Source: DATEGZ01 sp035279905 (lineage in GTDB: Bacteria > Acidobacteriota > Vicinamibacteria > Vicinamibacterales > SCN-69-37). Taken from it: DNA of 14,521 nucleotides. Below are positions 7,442-14,416 of this stretch, piece after piece. The stretch lies in the NCBI GenBank assembly GCA_035279905.1, contig DATEGZ010000272.1:1-14521 (forward strand). Direction: 5' to 3'. Each line of letters opens with the position of its first letter. Position 1 is the first letter of the stretch. A model generated the notes under the pieces. The model did not search any database. It was not told where the DNA came from and saw only the letters and a list, made by a program, of their open reading frames with translations. The translations under genes and the position numbers were made by a program.

Positions 7442-10400
7442 CTTCACCGTCAGCGCCGCCAAACCCGCGGTCTTGAGTTGCGCGTTGACCGCGGCGAGAT
7501 CGACCGTCTTGATCGTCGTCCAGCGCGCCATCACGCCCGCAGCTGCCTGCTGCGCCTGGGTCATCGTCGCGACCGACGACGCCGGCGGCGTCACGTCAGC
7601 GCCTTGCAGCAGGCTCATCGATCCGGCCAGTGCCGATTCCGCGCTCGACAGCGTCGTCGCGGTCGATCCGCCGGCGGGTGCGCCGCCGCGTCCACCACGT
7701 CCGCCGCGTCCGGCCGGAGCCGCGGCCTCACTTGCGCCGAGCAACGACGAGAGCTTGCGATCGAATGCGGCGAGCGTTTCGGCGGTCGCGCCGGAGGCCT
7801 TGGGCGTCAGGTCAGCGACTTGCGAGCGCAACGACGCCGCCTGTGACGCCGCCGCCTGCGCATCCGCCGCGCCGAAGTAGCTCGCTTTCGTCAGCGTGTA
7901 GAGCTGCTGCATCGCGAGCGCGGGCGTCTTGACGCGCGGATCCTGCTTGACGGTGATCGGTTGCGTGTAGCTCTTGCCGTTCACGGTGAGCTTGACCGTG
8001 TAGGTGCCGGGATTCACCCACGGCGCCGCCGACGGCGCCACCGTGTCGAACGGCACGGCCGCAATCGGCAGCCCTCCGCCGCCGCCTCGCCCTCCCCCGC
8101 CCGCGCCGAGCGGCTGGTAGTGCACGTCCCACGTGAAGCGATGCATGCCCGGCTCCGTCGAGAGGTGCTGCGGCGGGCGGTACCAGTACTGCGGCAGCGG
8201 CGCGACCGACGGATCCGGAATGGCCGCGACCGGATCCGCGCTCGAGTACCGTCGAACGAGACGGCCGTCCGTCTGCAAGATCTCCAGCGTGACCGGCCCG
8301 CTCGCCGCGGACTTCAAGTAGTAATTGATGATCGCGCCCTCGGGCGGATTCGGCAGCGCCGGCTCGTCTGGCGGCCACGGCGTGTCGCTGTTGGTGTTCC
8401 AGCGCACGCGCAGCGCCGTGGTCGGCTTGAACAACACTGCGTCGGCGTCTGCCGTCTTCGCGTCGATCTGCCGCAGCGGCGTGATGTCGTCGAGGATCCA
8501 GATCCCGCGCCCGTGCGTGCCGACGACGACGTCGTCGTCCTTGATCACGAGGTCGCGGACCGACGACGCCGCCATGTTGAGGCGCAGCGACTGCCAGTGG
8601 TCGCCGTCGTCGAACGAGACGTAGACCTGCGTCTCGGATCCGGCAAACAGCAGGCCTTTCTTCTTCGGATCTTCTCGAATGACGCTGACGGGCGCGCCGC
8701 CGGGGATGCCGGTGATGATCTCGGTCCACGTCTTGCCGCCGTCGTGCGTGCGGAACAAGTGCGGGTTCATATCGTCGATGCGCAGAGTGTTGACCGCCGC
8801 GTACGCGGTCAGCGCGTCGAAGCGGCCCGGATCGATCGTGAACACTTTCCAGTACGCGCCAACCTTCGGCGGCGTCACGTCGTTCCAGTGCAGTCCGCCG
8901 TCCGCGGTCGTCGCGATCACGCCGTCATCGGTTCCGACCCAGATGCGATTGACGTCCACGTAGGACGGGCCGATGGTGTAGATGACGCGCGCCGGACTCG
9001 AGTCGACCTGCCCTTTCGCAGTCTCTGAATACTTGCCGATGCTCTTCGGCACGTCGTGCGTCTTCCTCGTGAGATCCGGACTGACGCGCGTCCAGTGCAC
9101 GCCGCCGTCGATGGTCTTCCAGAGATAGTTGTTGCCGAAGAACAACACGTGCGGATCGGCGAGCGAAAAGACGACAGGCAGCGTGCGCACGGTCCGGAAC
9201 GGGCCGCCAGGGCCAGGGGTTGGGCCGCCACTTGTAGCCGGCGCGGCGCTGGCCGGCGGCGAGATGTTCGACACCTGCGTCGTGCGCCGGTCGTAGCGAG
9301 TGATCTTCCCGCCGTAGATGACGTCGGGATCGAGCGGATCGGGCGCCGCGTAGCCGTATTCCTCGACCGCGACGGGATGCCACTCGCGAACGGTCACGTG
9401 GCCGTCGTTGCCGCGGCTCGAAATGCAGACCGATCCGCTGTCCTGCTGCCCGCCGCACACGCGGTACGGAAACGCGTTGTCCGTCATCACGTGATAGAGC
9501 GCGGCGGTGGACTGCGTGTACCACGAGCTCCACGACGCGCCGCCGTTCAACGACACGACGCCGCCCTGATCCGACACGAGCAGGATGATGTTCGTGTCGT
9601 TCGGGTTGATCCACGCGTTCTGGTAGTCGTCGCCGCCGGGCGCGCCCTTGAACGGCACGAACGTCTTCGCGCCGTCGGTGGACTTGTACGTCACGACGTC
9701 GGTCAGCAAGAGCGTGTCCGCGTTTTTCGGATCGACGATGGGCACGGCCTCGTTGGGACGATTGGCGGGACGCATGTCGGTGGTCGTCCGCATCCAGCTT
9801 TCGCCGCCGTTGTCCGATCGATAGACCCGCGGATTGGGCGCAGGCTCGCCTCCGCCGCCGCGACCCGCCCCGCCACGGCCGCCGCCTCCGCCGCCCGCGG
9901 CTTCAATCACTGCGTATAGACGTTTGGTGTCGCTCGGCGCGATCGCCATCTCCGCGTTGACGACGTCCGGCAATCCGTTCTTGAGCTGCGTCCAGTTCTT
10001 TCCGCCGTCGATCGACTTGAAGATGCCGCCGTTCGTGCCGTTCCACGCGCCGTTCTCCCACGGCCCCTGGCGCTGTTCCCACATCGTCGCGTAGACGACG
10101 TCGGGATTCACGGGATCGATGTCAACGTCCTTGCCACCGGTGTCGGGATCCTTGTAGAGCACTTTCTCGAACGTCTGCCCGCCGTCGAGCGATCGGAAGA
10201 TGCCGCGCTCCTCGTTCGGGCCGTACGGATGCCCGAGCGCCGCGACGAAGATTCGATTCGGATTGCGCGGGTCGACGACGATCTTCGGAATCTGCTGCGC
10301 GTCTCGCAAGCCGGGCAGGTGCGTCCAGGTCTTGCCGGCATCCGTGGACTTGTAGATGCCGTCGCCGACGGAAAGATCCGGACGCGGCAGCCCTTCGCCG

Positions 10401-10738
10401 CTCGCGACGTACACGATGTTCGGATCGGAGGGTGCGACGGTCACCCACCCGACGGATCCCGTCGGCTCGCCGTCGAAGAGCGGCTTCCACGTGCGGCCGG
10501 CGTCCGTCGTCTTCCACACGCCGCCGTTGCAGACGCCGATGTAGAAGGTGTACGGCTGGCTCGGCACGCCGGCGGCCGCTTTGGTGCGGCCGGCGCGCAG
10601 CGGGCCGATGTTGCGCCAGCGCATTTCGGCAAAGAGCGCCGGCGACACCGGCGCGCTTTGCCGTGCAGGTAACCACACCCGGGACGTCCACACCAGGCTG
10701 ACGAGCACAACGACGTACACGAGGCGGCGGAACGTCAT
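7439..10738 (-). CDS. Large secreted sortilin/VPS10-like BNR beta-propeller protein
   Basis: 1099 residues from the ATG at 10738, chosen because GGAGG lies 4 nt upstream and a signal peptide (MTFRRLVYVVVLVSLVW) follows; the frame is open for 30 more codons upstream without support. At least eleven Asp boxes are visible: about 76-84 (KTTDAGRTW), 130-138, 182-190, 241-249, 307-315, 352-360, 396-403, 541-549, 609-618, 663-671 and 707-715. They fit two stacked propellers as in the sortilin/VPS10-like and glycosyl-hydrolase-BNR families. GTHGRGIWILDD (about 739-750) closes the second. A beta-sandwich-like segment (TYTVKLTVNG, about 912-921) and an Ala-rich helical tail follow. Gly-rich linkers lie at about 282-297, 879-889 and 1010-1024. 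No glycosidase residues are assignable; extracellular binding is the safest guess. Its stop codon is in the palindromic repeat. Confidence 0.9.
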   Translation of the reverse strand: MTFRRLVYVVVLVSLVWTSRVWLPARQSAPVSPALFAEMRWRNIGPLRAGRTKAAAGVPSQPYTFYIGVCNGGVWKTTDAGRTWKPLFDGEPTGSVGWVTVAPSDPNIVYVASGEGLPRPDLSVGDGIYKSTDAGKTWTHLPGLRDAQQIPKIVVDPRNPNRIFVAALGHPYGPNEERGIFRSLDGGQTFEKVLYKDPDTGGKDVDIDPVNPDVVYATMWEQRQGPWENGAWNGTNGGIFKSIDGGKNWTQLKNGLPDVVNAEMAIAPSDTKRLYAVIEAAGGGGGGRGGAGRGGGGEPAPNPRVYRSDNGGESWMRTTTDMRPANRPNEAVPIVDPKNADTLLLTDVVTYKSTDGAKTFVPFKGAPGGDDYQNAWINPNDTNIILLVSDQGGVVSLNGGASWSSWYTQSTAALYHVMTDNAFPYRVCGGQQDSGSVCISSRGNDGHVTVREWHPVAVEEYGYAAPDPLDPDVIYGGKITRYDRRTTQVSNISPPASAAPATSGGPTPGPGGPFRTVRTLPVVFSLADPHVLFFGNNYLWKTIDGGVHWTRVSPDLTRKTHDVPKSIGKYSETAKGQVDSSPARVIYTIGPSYVDVNRIWVGTDDGVIATTADGGLHWNDVTPPKVGAYWKVFTIDPGRFDALTAYAAVNTLRIDDMNPHLFRTHDGGKTWTEIITGIPGGAPVSVIREDPKKKGLLFAGSETQVYVSFDDGDHWQSLRLNMAASSVRDLVIKDDDVVVGTHGRGIWILDDITPLRQIDAKTADADAVLFKPTTALRVRWNTNSDTPWPPDEPALPNPPEGAIINYYLKSAASGPVTLEILQTDGRLVRRYSSADPVAAIPDPSVAPLPQYWYRPPQHLSTEPGMHRFTWDVHYQPLGAGGGGRGGGGGLPIAAVPFDTVAPSAAPWVNPGTYTVKLTVNGKSYTQPITVKQDPRVKTPALAMQQLYTLTKASYFGAADAQAAASQAASLRSQVADLTPKASGATAETLAAFDRKLSSLLGASEAAAPAGRGGRGGRGGAPAGGSTATTLSSAESALAGSMSLLQGADVTPPASSVATMTQAQQAAAGVMARWTTIKTVDLAAVNAQLKTAGLAALTVK

Positions 10739-10742
10739 GGAT

Positions 10743-10747
10743 CCTCC
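10743..10747 (-). promoter_or_regulatory. Ribosome binding site GGAGG deciding the propeller-gene start
   Basis: On the minus strand GGAGG is followed by ATCC and then the ATG at 10738. This places translation initiation 30 codons inside the longest open frame and directly before a typical signal peptide. Confidence 0.75.
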
Positions 10748-10762
10748 AGACAAACCGCCGCG

Positions 10763-10768
10763 AGTATA
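10763..10768 (-). promoter_or_regulatory. Candidate -10 element for the propeller gene
   Basis: TATACT (minus strand) lies in the 43-bp gap between the peptidase stop and the propeller-gene ATG. It differs from TATAAT at one base and would give a leader of about 18 nt containing the GGAGG site. No good -35 is seen 16-18 bp upstream, so the gene may also be read through from the peptidase. Confidence 0.4.
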
Positions 10769-10781
10769 ACGCGCGTGCTGC

Positions 10782-11549
10782 TTACTCGACGATGCGCACC
10801 GTCCAGAAGTCGTCGGCGAGGTTGGCATCCGTCAGGTACGCGTAAGGCAGCGTGAAAAAGCCTTTCTTGCCCCAGTCGGTGCCCCACGAGTTCATCACGA
10901 TGAAGCGCTGCTTGCTGTCGTCGTAGCCGACCGCGAGCACCGCGTGACCGCCGAGCACTTGCTCGCCCTGTCCCGGCAACGGCGCGTCGCCGGTCTTGGC
11001 GACCGCGTCCGACTCGAAGCTCTCGTAAACAGTGAACCCGAAGACAAACGGGAAGCCCGAGGCGAGGCAGCCCTTCATCTGCGTGAGCGACTGCGTCACG
11101 CGCTGGTAGGACAGCGCCTGATGGTCGAGCGCGTCCTTGTAGCACGACGCGGAGGGCTTGTTCGTGAACTTCGTGACGACATACGGCCAGTCCTTCTCGT
11201 CGCACACGCCGAGCTGCGCGATGCTCTTGATCCCGTCGCGAATCATCGCGCCGGAATCCTCGTTGATCGTGCCTTCGACGTCGCGTTCGTTGTAGTAGAT
11301 GAACAGCCGCGACGGCGCGAACGACAACTTGCCCTTGCTCTGCAGCAGCTGATCGAAGCGATGCGCGTTGGCGATCGCGTTCGCAGTGCAGCTGCCGAGC
11401 TGGCCCTGATTGAGGACCGGCGGGCACTTCGGGCCGAGGTCGACCTTCGCCGGCATCGCGCCCATGACCGCCATCGGCGCGGCGTAGAGGTGGTCACGAG
11501 CGTCGGGAAGATCAGGAATCCAGCCGAATTTCTTGATATGACGAGGCAT
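10782..11549 (-). CDS. C1A papain-like cysteine peptidase
   Basis: 255 residues from ATG 11549, preceded by GGGGGAG (11552-11558); an in-frame TTG at 11582 is less likely. All four papain active-site positions are present: Q48 of the oxyanion hole and C54 in NQGQLGSCTA, H202 in GGHAVLAVGYD, and N220 in MNSWGTDWG. The N-terminus carries FGWIPDLPDARDHLY, typical of a bacterial C1A group, rather than an I29 inhibitory prodomain, and there is no signal peptide. The enzyme would therefore be cytoplasmic or exported by a non-classical route. Extra cysteines (C42, C116, C136, C161) could form disulfides if it is outside. It lies 43 bp upstream of the secreted propeller gene on the same strand. Physiological substrate unknown. 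Confidence 0.92.
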   Translation of the reverse strand: MPRHIKKFGWIPDLPDARDHLYAAPMAVMGAMPAKVDLGPKCPPVLNQGQLGSCTANAIANAHRFDQLLQSKGKLSFAPSRLFIYYNERDVEGTINEDSGAMIRDGIKSIAQLGVCDEKDWPYVVTKFTNKPSASCYKDALDHQALSYQRVTQSLTQMKGCLASGFPFVFGFTVYESFESDAVAKTGDAPLPGQGEQVLGGHAVLAVGYDDSKQRFIVMNSWGTDWGKKGFFTLPYAYLTDANLADDFWTVRIVE

Positions 11550-11604
11550 AGCTCCCCCTTCTGTGGGTGGAAGAACTGGCAATCAGCGCGGGGAGCGAAC
11601 GCGC

Positions 11605-11628
11605 ATTATGCACCAATTGGGCTGGTGC
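11605..11628 (-). promoter_or_regulatory. Candidate promoter with inverted-repeat operator upstream of the peptidase gene
   Basis: CATAAT on the minus strand (11605-11610) is one base from the -10 consensus and would give a leader of about 48 nt before the peptidase ATG. Directly upstream, sharing one base with it, is a perfect inverted repeat GCACCA-7 nt-TGGTGC (11610-11615 and 11623-11628). That is the size and place of a repressor or activator operator. The -35 region is poor (ATGTCG), as expected if an activator is needed. Function is inferred only from position and symmetry. Confidence 0.4.
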
Positions 11629-11634
11629 GACATC

Positions 11635-11658
11635 GGGCTATTGGGTTATTGGGCTATT
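11635..11658. repeat. Three tandem 8-bp repeats (GGGCTATT, GGGTTATT, GGGCTATT)
   Basis: Three consecutive octamers differ at only one base. A related ATTGGGCT lies nearby at 11616-11623. The array spans the stop codon of the guanidine-modifying enzyme gene (TAG, 11654-11656 on the minus strand) and the start of the 104-bp gap before the peptidase gene. It is AT-richer than its surroundings. It could be a slippage-prone microsatellite or a set of binding sites. Confidence 0.7.
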
Positions 11659-12544
11659 GCGCCGAGCGAACCAACGGTCGAGTCAGACAGGTCGGGCCGC
11701 CGCCGCCTCTGGCGCTGATTTCCCGGCCCTCGTATTCGATGACCTCGGCGCCGGCCGACTCGAGCCGCGCGCGTGTCCGCGGATTGCCGGCGACCATCAG
11801 GCAGCGCCGCGGCGCGATCGCCAGCACGTTGGCGCCCATCGAATCGAACTCTTCGTCCGGAACCTCAACCAGGGACATGCCGAGATCGAGCAGCCGCTCG
11901 CGAAACGGCACGGGCAGGAGCGGCGCGTAGACGACCGCGAGGTCGCGATCGACCGGACTGATGATCGACATCAGGTGAAACACGTCGCCGGGGCCGCGCC
12001 AGTGCGGCAGTGGGACGACGATCACTTCGTCGACGCCGTCGCCAAGCAGCGCGCGCAGTTGCCTGATCCCGTCGTCGTTCGTCCGGTAGCCGCGGCCGAC
12101 GGCGATCGTGCGCGGCCCGAGCCATACGACGTCGCCGCCCTCGAGCGCCCCGGGCGGCTGGATCGTGCCGAGGATCGGCAGACCGATCGCGCGGAGCGCC
12201 GCTTCCTGGGCCGCCGGCTCACCCCCGCGTGCCGTCTTGCCCATGCGACAGATGATGACGCCGCGATCGCACACGACGGACGCGTCGCGCACGTAGATGG
12301 AATCGAGGGTGAGATCGCGCGTCCGCGGCAGGAACTCCACCTGGGCGCCGTGATCGCGCAGCACGCCGGCAAACGCTTCGTACTCCGCGATCGCGCGATC
12401 GAAGTCCGGCGCTGACGTGAAGTTGAGCGGCTGCCACTCGCCCGCGATGTCCTCCGCGCTGCGGAACGCCTCGCGCGCGTGCTTCAGCACGACGCGCGCG
12501 AGCCGGCCCGTCTCGCTCTGCGCCGTCGGCGTCGCCGTCGTCAT
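11654..12544 (-). CDS. Guanidine-modifying enzyme: dimethylargininase (DDAH) / arginine deiminase superfamily
   Basis: 296 residues. The pentein-fold catalytic set is complete: R86-D87 in YVRDA, E135-D138 in LEGGD, H190 in DVFHLM and the nucleophile C286 in GGGPTCLTRPL, nine residues before the C-terminus as usual. The length is closer to DDAH (about 250-285) than to full arginine deiminase (about 400), and it lacks the helical insertion of the latter. Expected chemistry is attack of the cysteine on a guanidinium carbon, giving citrulline (or a ureido product) plus an amine or ammonia. Whether the substrate is arginine, methylated arginine or another guanidino compound cannot be decided. The start is ATG 12544, overlapping the transporter stop (ATGA, 12541-12544), so the two are coupled. 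The frame stays open upstream, but that part only shadows the transporter. Cytoplasmic. Confidence 0.9.
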   Translation of the reverse strand: MTTATPTAQSETGRLARVVLKHAREAFRSAEDIAGEWQPLNFTSAPDFDRAIAEYEAFAGVLRDHGAQVEFLPRTRDLTLDSIYVRDASVVCDRGVIICRMGKTARGGEPAAQEAALRAIGLPILGTIQPPGALEGGDVVWLGPRTIAVGRGYRTNDDGIRQLRALLGDGVDEVIVVPLPHWRGPGDVFHLMSIISPVDRDLAVVYAPLLPVPFRERLLDLGMSLVEVPDEEFDSMGANVLAIAPRRCLMVAGNPRTRARLESAGAEVIEYEGREISARGGGGPTCLTRPLVRSAQ

Positions 12545-13848
12545 CGCTTCACCCACACGTACACCGGCAGACCGGCGAGCAGCAGGAGGAAGCCCCAGAA
12601 CACGACGTTGGCGCCGGCGCCGACGATCGCGAAGAACGAGAAGACGAACGCCAGCAGAGCGAGCACGACGTCTCTCGAGGACGCCTTCTCGCCGCGGCGG
12701 TCCTTGATCATGAGCCCCGCCAGCGAGCAGAAGACGTACGGGATCAGCACGGCGAGCGTCGCGAGCAGGATGATGAAGGTGAAGATCTCGACCAGGGTCT
12801 TCGAGTAGTTCATCCAGATCAGCGCGGTCGTGAGCACACCCGCGACGACCATCCCGAAGGCCGGCGTGCCGGTGCGCGAGAGCTGCGCGAACCGCGCCGG
12901 CCACAGCCCGTCGCTCGCGAGCGCGACCGGCAACTGGCCGACGATCAGAATCCACCCGTTGAGCGCCCCGAAACACGAAATCGACGCGCCGAGCGCGACG
13001 AGGGCCGCCGCACCGTTGCCGAGCGCCGCGCGGGCCGCGTCGGCGAACGGCGCCGTCGACATCGCGAGCGCCGACGGCGGCACGAGGCTCATCACGCCGA
13101 TCGTGCTGACGATGTAGATGCCCGCGGCGACGAGCGTGCCGATGACCGTCGCGCGCGGAATCGTGCGATCCGGATCGCGCGTGATCGCGGCCGGAATCGT
13201 CGCGGCTTCGAGTCCGATCAACGCGAACATCGTCAAGGTCGTCGTCGCGATGATGCCGGAGCCGAGCCCTCGCACGCTCGTGTCGGCGATGGCGAAATGC
13301 GAGCGGTCGAAGGCGAAGACTCCGGCGATACCCACGACCACGAGCGGCATCACCTTGAGAATCGTCGTCACCACCTGGACACGCGCGGCGGTTTTCACGC
13401 CCCAGATATTCACGAACGTCAGCACCCACACGATCGCCGTTGCCAGCAGCGCGGCGCCGATCGGGTTGCCGACAATCGACGGGATGAAAGGGCTCAGGTA
13501 ACCGACGCCGGCGACCGAGAGCGCCGCATCGGCGCACCAGATCGAAATCCAGTAGCCCCAGCCGATCAGGAATCCCGCGAAGTCGCCGAACGCGTGACGC
13601 GAGTACGCGTACGGGCCGCCGGCGGCCGGATCGATCCGCGCCAGCCGGGCGAAGACGAGCGCCAGCACCGTCGCGCCCGCCGCCGACACCAGCCAGCCGA
13701 GAAACGCGACGCCGCCGAAGCTCGCGAGCGACGCGGGCAGCAGAAAGACGCCCGACCCGATCATGCTGCCGACGACGAGCGAGACGGCGGTGGCGAGACC
13801 TAATTCACGACGTGGAGTGGCAGGCGCGGCGGCCGTCGGCGTAGGCAC
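12541..13848 (-). CDS. APC-family amino acid antiporter, AdiC-like
   Basis: 435 residues, about 12 membrane segments and a GTG start (13848). The first segment carries GSMIGSGVFLLPASLA, closely like E. coli AdiC (arginine/agmatine exchanger). Compared with AdiC from memory at a constant offset of 6, Y93 is Y99, W293 is W299 and the proton-sensor E208 is E214. W202 has become F208, N101 has become D107, and N22 has become S28. The fold and exchange mechanism are thus probably conserved, while substrate choice may differ. The neighbour, overlapping by 4 bp, is a guanidine-modifying enzyme, so import of arginine or a relative with export of its ureido or amine product is a reasonable inference. 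It is the first gene of this pair and divergent from the small secreted protein gene, with 38 bp between. Confidence 0.9.
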   Translation of the reverse strand: MPTPTAAAPATPRRELGLATAVSLVVGSMIGSGVFLLPASLASFGGVAFLGWLVSAAGATVLALVFARLARIDPAAGGPYAYSRHAFGDFAGFLIGWGYWISIWCADAALSVAGVGYLSPFIPSIVGNPIGAALLATAIVWVLTFVNIWGVKTAARVQVVTTILKVMPLVVVGIAGVFAFDRSHFAIADTSVRGLGSGIIATTTLTMFALIGLEAATIPAAITRDPDRTIPRATVIGTLVAAGIYIVSTIGVMSLVPPSALAMSTAPFADAARAALGNGAAALVALGASISCFGALNGWILIVGQLPVALASDGLWPARFAQLSRTGTPAFGMVVAGVLTTALIWMNYSKTLVEIFTFIILLATLAVLIPYVFCSLAGLMIKDRRGEKASSRDVVLALLAFVFSFFAIVGAGANVVFWGFLLLLAGLPVYVWVKR

Positions 13849-13861
13849 GCGCGCATCTTAG

Positions 13862-13870
13862 TGCTATTCT
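13862..13870 (+). promoter_or_regulatory. Candidate extended -10 promoter of the small secreted protein gene
   Basis: TGCTATTCT fits the extended -10 form TGn-TATnnT, with TG at 13862-13863 and TATTCT at 13865-13870, and would start transcription about 10 nt before the ATG at 13887. No Shine-Dalgarno sequence is present, so the mRNA would be nearly leaderless. The 38-bp gap must also hold or overlap the start of the divergent transporter operon. Confidence 0.4.
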
Positions 13871-13886
13871 GCCCGCGGATCTTCAA

Positions 13887-14348
13887 ATGGTTAGGTTACG
13901 CGCAGTCGCGATAGCGTGTGCGTTCGCCGGCGTCGGACTCGTGGCGCGCGCTCAGGCGCCCGATCCGCGGCTGACGATCGCGGACGTCGAGAAGGCGACG
14001 GGCTTGTCAGGCGTCAAGCAAGTCGCGCAAGGATCGATGACGGGCGCCGGCGGCGATCTGAATTTCGTCGGCCCCGACGGCAAGCTGATCCTGATGGTCA
14101 AGTTCGCCACCGCGTCCCTCTACGACGCGACGAAGAAGAACCAGACCGTCTTCCATGCCGTCGTGCCCGACCTCGGCGACGAGGCGTTCGACGCGCCGCC
14201 CGGCGCGATGCAGTACGTGCTCTACATCAAGAAAGGCACGAAGGCGGTGTCAGTGACGTCGTTCATCTCAACGTCGCGGCCGTACGCGCCCAAGCTGACG
14301 ATCGATCAGCTCAAGGCGATCGCGCGCGTCGTCCTTTCGCGCCTCTGA
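13887..14348 (+). CDS. Small secreted protein of unknown function
   Basis: 153 residues. A signal peptide (VRLRAVAIACAFAGVGLVARA, cleavage probably after residue 22, before QAPDPR) sends it to the periplasm or outside; C11 is inside the hydrophobic core and not in a clear lipobox. The mature part has LTIADVEKATGL near the start, GGDLNFVGPDGKLILMV in the middle, GDEAFDAPPGAMQYVLYIKKG, and LTIDQLKAIARVVLSRL at the end. This looks like one compact alpha/beta domain, with helices at both ends around a beta core. I recognise no family with a known role. It is divergent from the transporter-enzyme pair and may be unrelated to it. The stop TGA (14346-14348) abuts the second palindromic repeat, sharing its first base. 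Confidence 0.8.
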   Translation: MVRLRAVAIACAFAGVGLVARAQAPDPRLTIADVEKATGLSGVKQVAQGSMTGAGGDLNFVGPDGKLILMVKFATASLYDATKKNQTVFHAVVPDLGDEAFDAPPGAMQYVLYIKKGTKAVSVTSFISTSRPYAPKLTIDQLKAIARVVLSRL

Positions 14349-14414
14349 TGACGCCGGGAGTAGTTTTTACAATTTGCGTTCCGAGCAAATTGTAAAAACT
14401 ACTCCCGGCGTCAT
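14348..14414. repeat. Perfect palindromic hairpin repeat, copy 2, between convergent genes (candidate bidirectional terminator)
   Basis: Arms 14348-14377 and 14385-14414 are 30-nt perfect reverse complements around a 7-nt loop (14378-14384, GTTCCGA). The outer 25 nt of both arms are identical to the core of the copy at 7362. The inner five bases (TTTGC / GCAAA) are unlike those of copy 1 but still pair with each other. The left arm begins at the last base of the TGA stop of the small secreted protein gene. After the right arm comes TTTCAC, which on the minus strand is GTGAAA and holds the stop TGA of the next gene. The left side lacks the AAA found in the other three arms. Stem plus ATTTT suggests a terminator on the plus strand. 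Confidence 0.95.
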
Positions 14415-14416
14415 TT

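Noticed and set aside
7961..9919. Plus-strand open frames opposite the large propeller gene (7961-9028, 9056-9919)
   Set aside because: Arg-rich shadows; the opposite strand carries regular Asp boxes.
10739..10828. N-terminal 30-codon extension of the large propeller gene
   Set aside because: It overlaps the peptidase 3' end and precedes the GGAGG site; the signal peptide begins at the ATG at 10738.
12545..13537. Upstream extension of the guanidine-modifying enzyme frame (total 627 codons), which could look like a fusion protein
   Set aside because: The extra 331 residues are Arg-rich and lie out of frame over the transporter gene. The enzyme has a good ATG start at 12544 overlapping the transporter stop.
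7362..14414. CRISPR array or IS terminal inverted repeats
   Set aside because: Only two palindromes 7 kb apart, no regular spacers, no cas genes. Ordinary genes lie between them rather than a transposase, and each copy is itself a complete inverted repeat with no target-site duplication seen.
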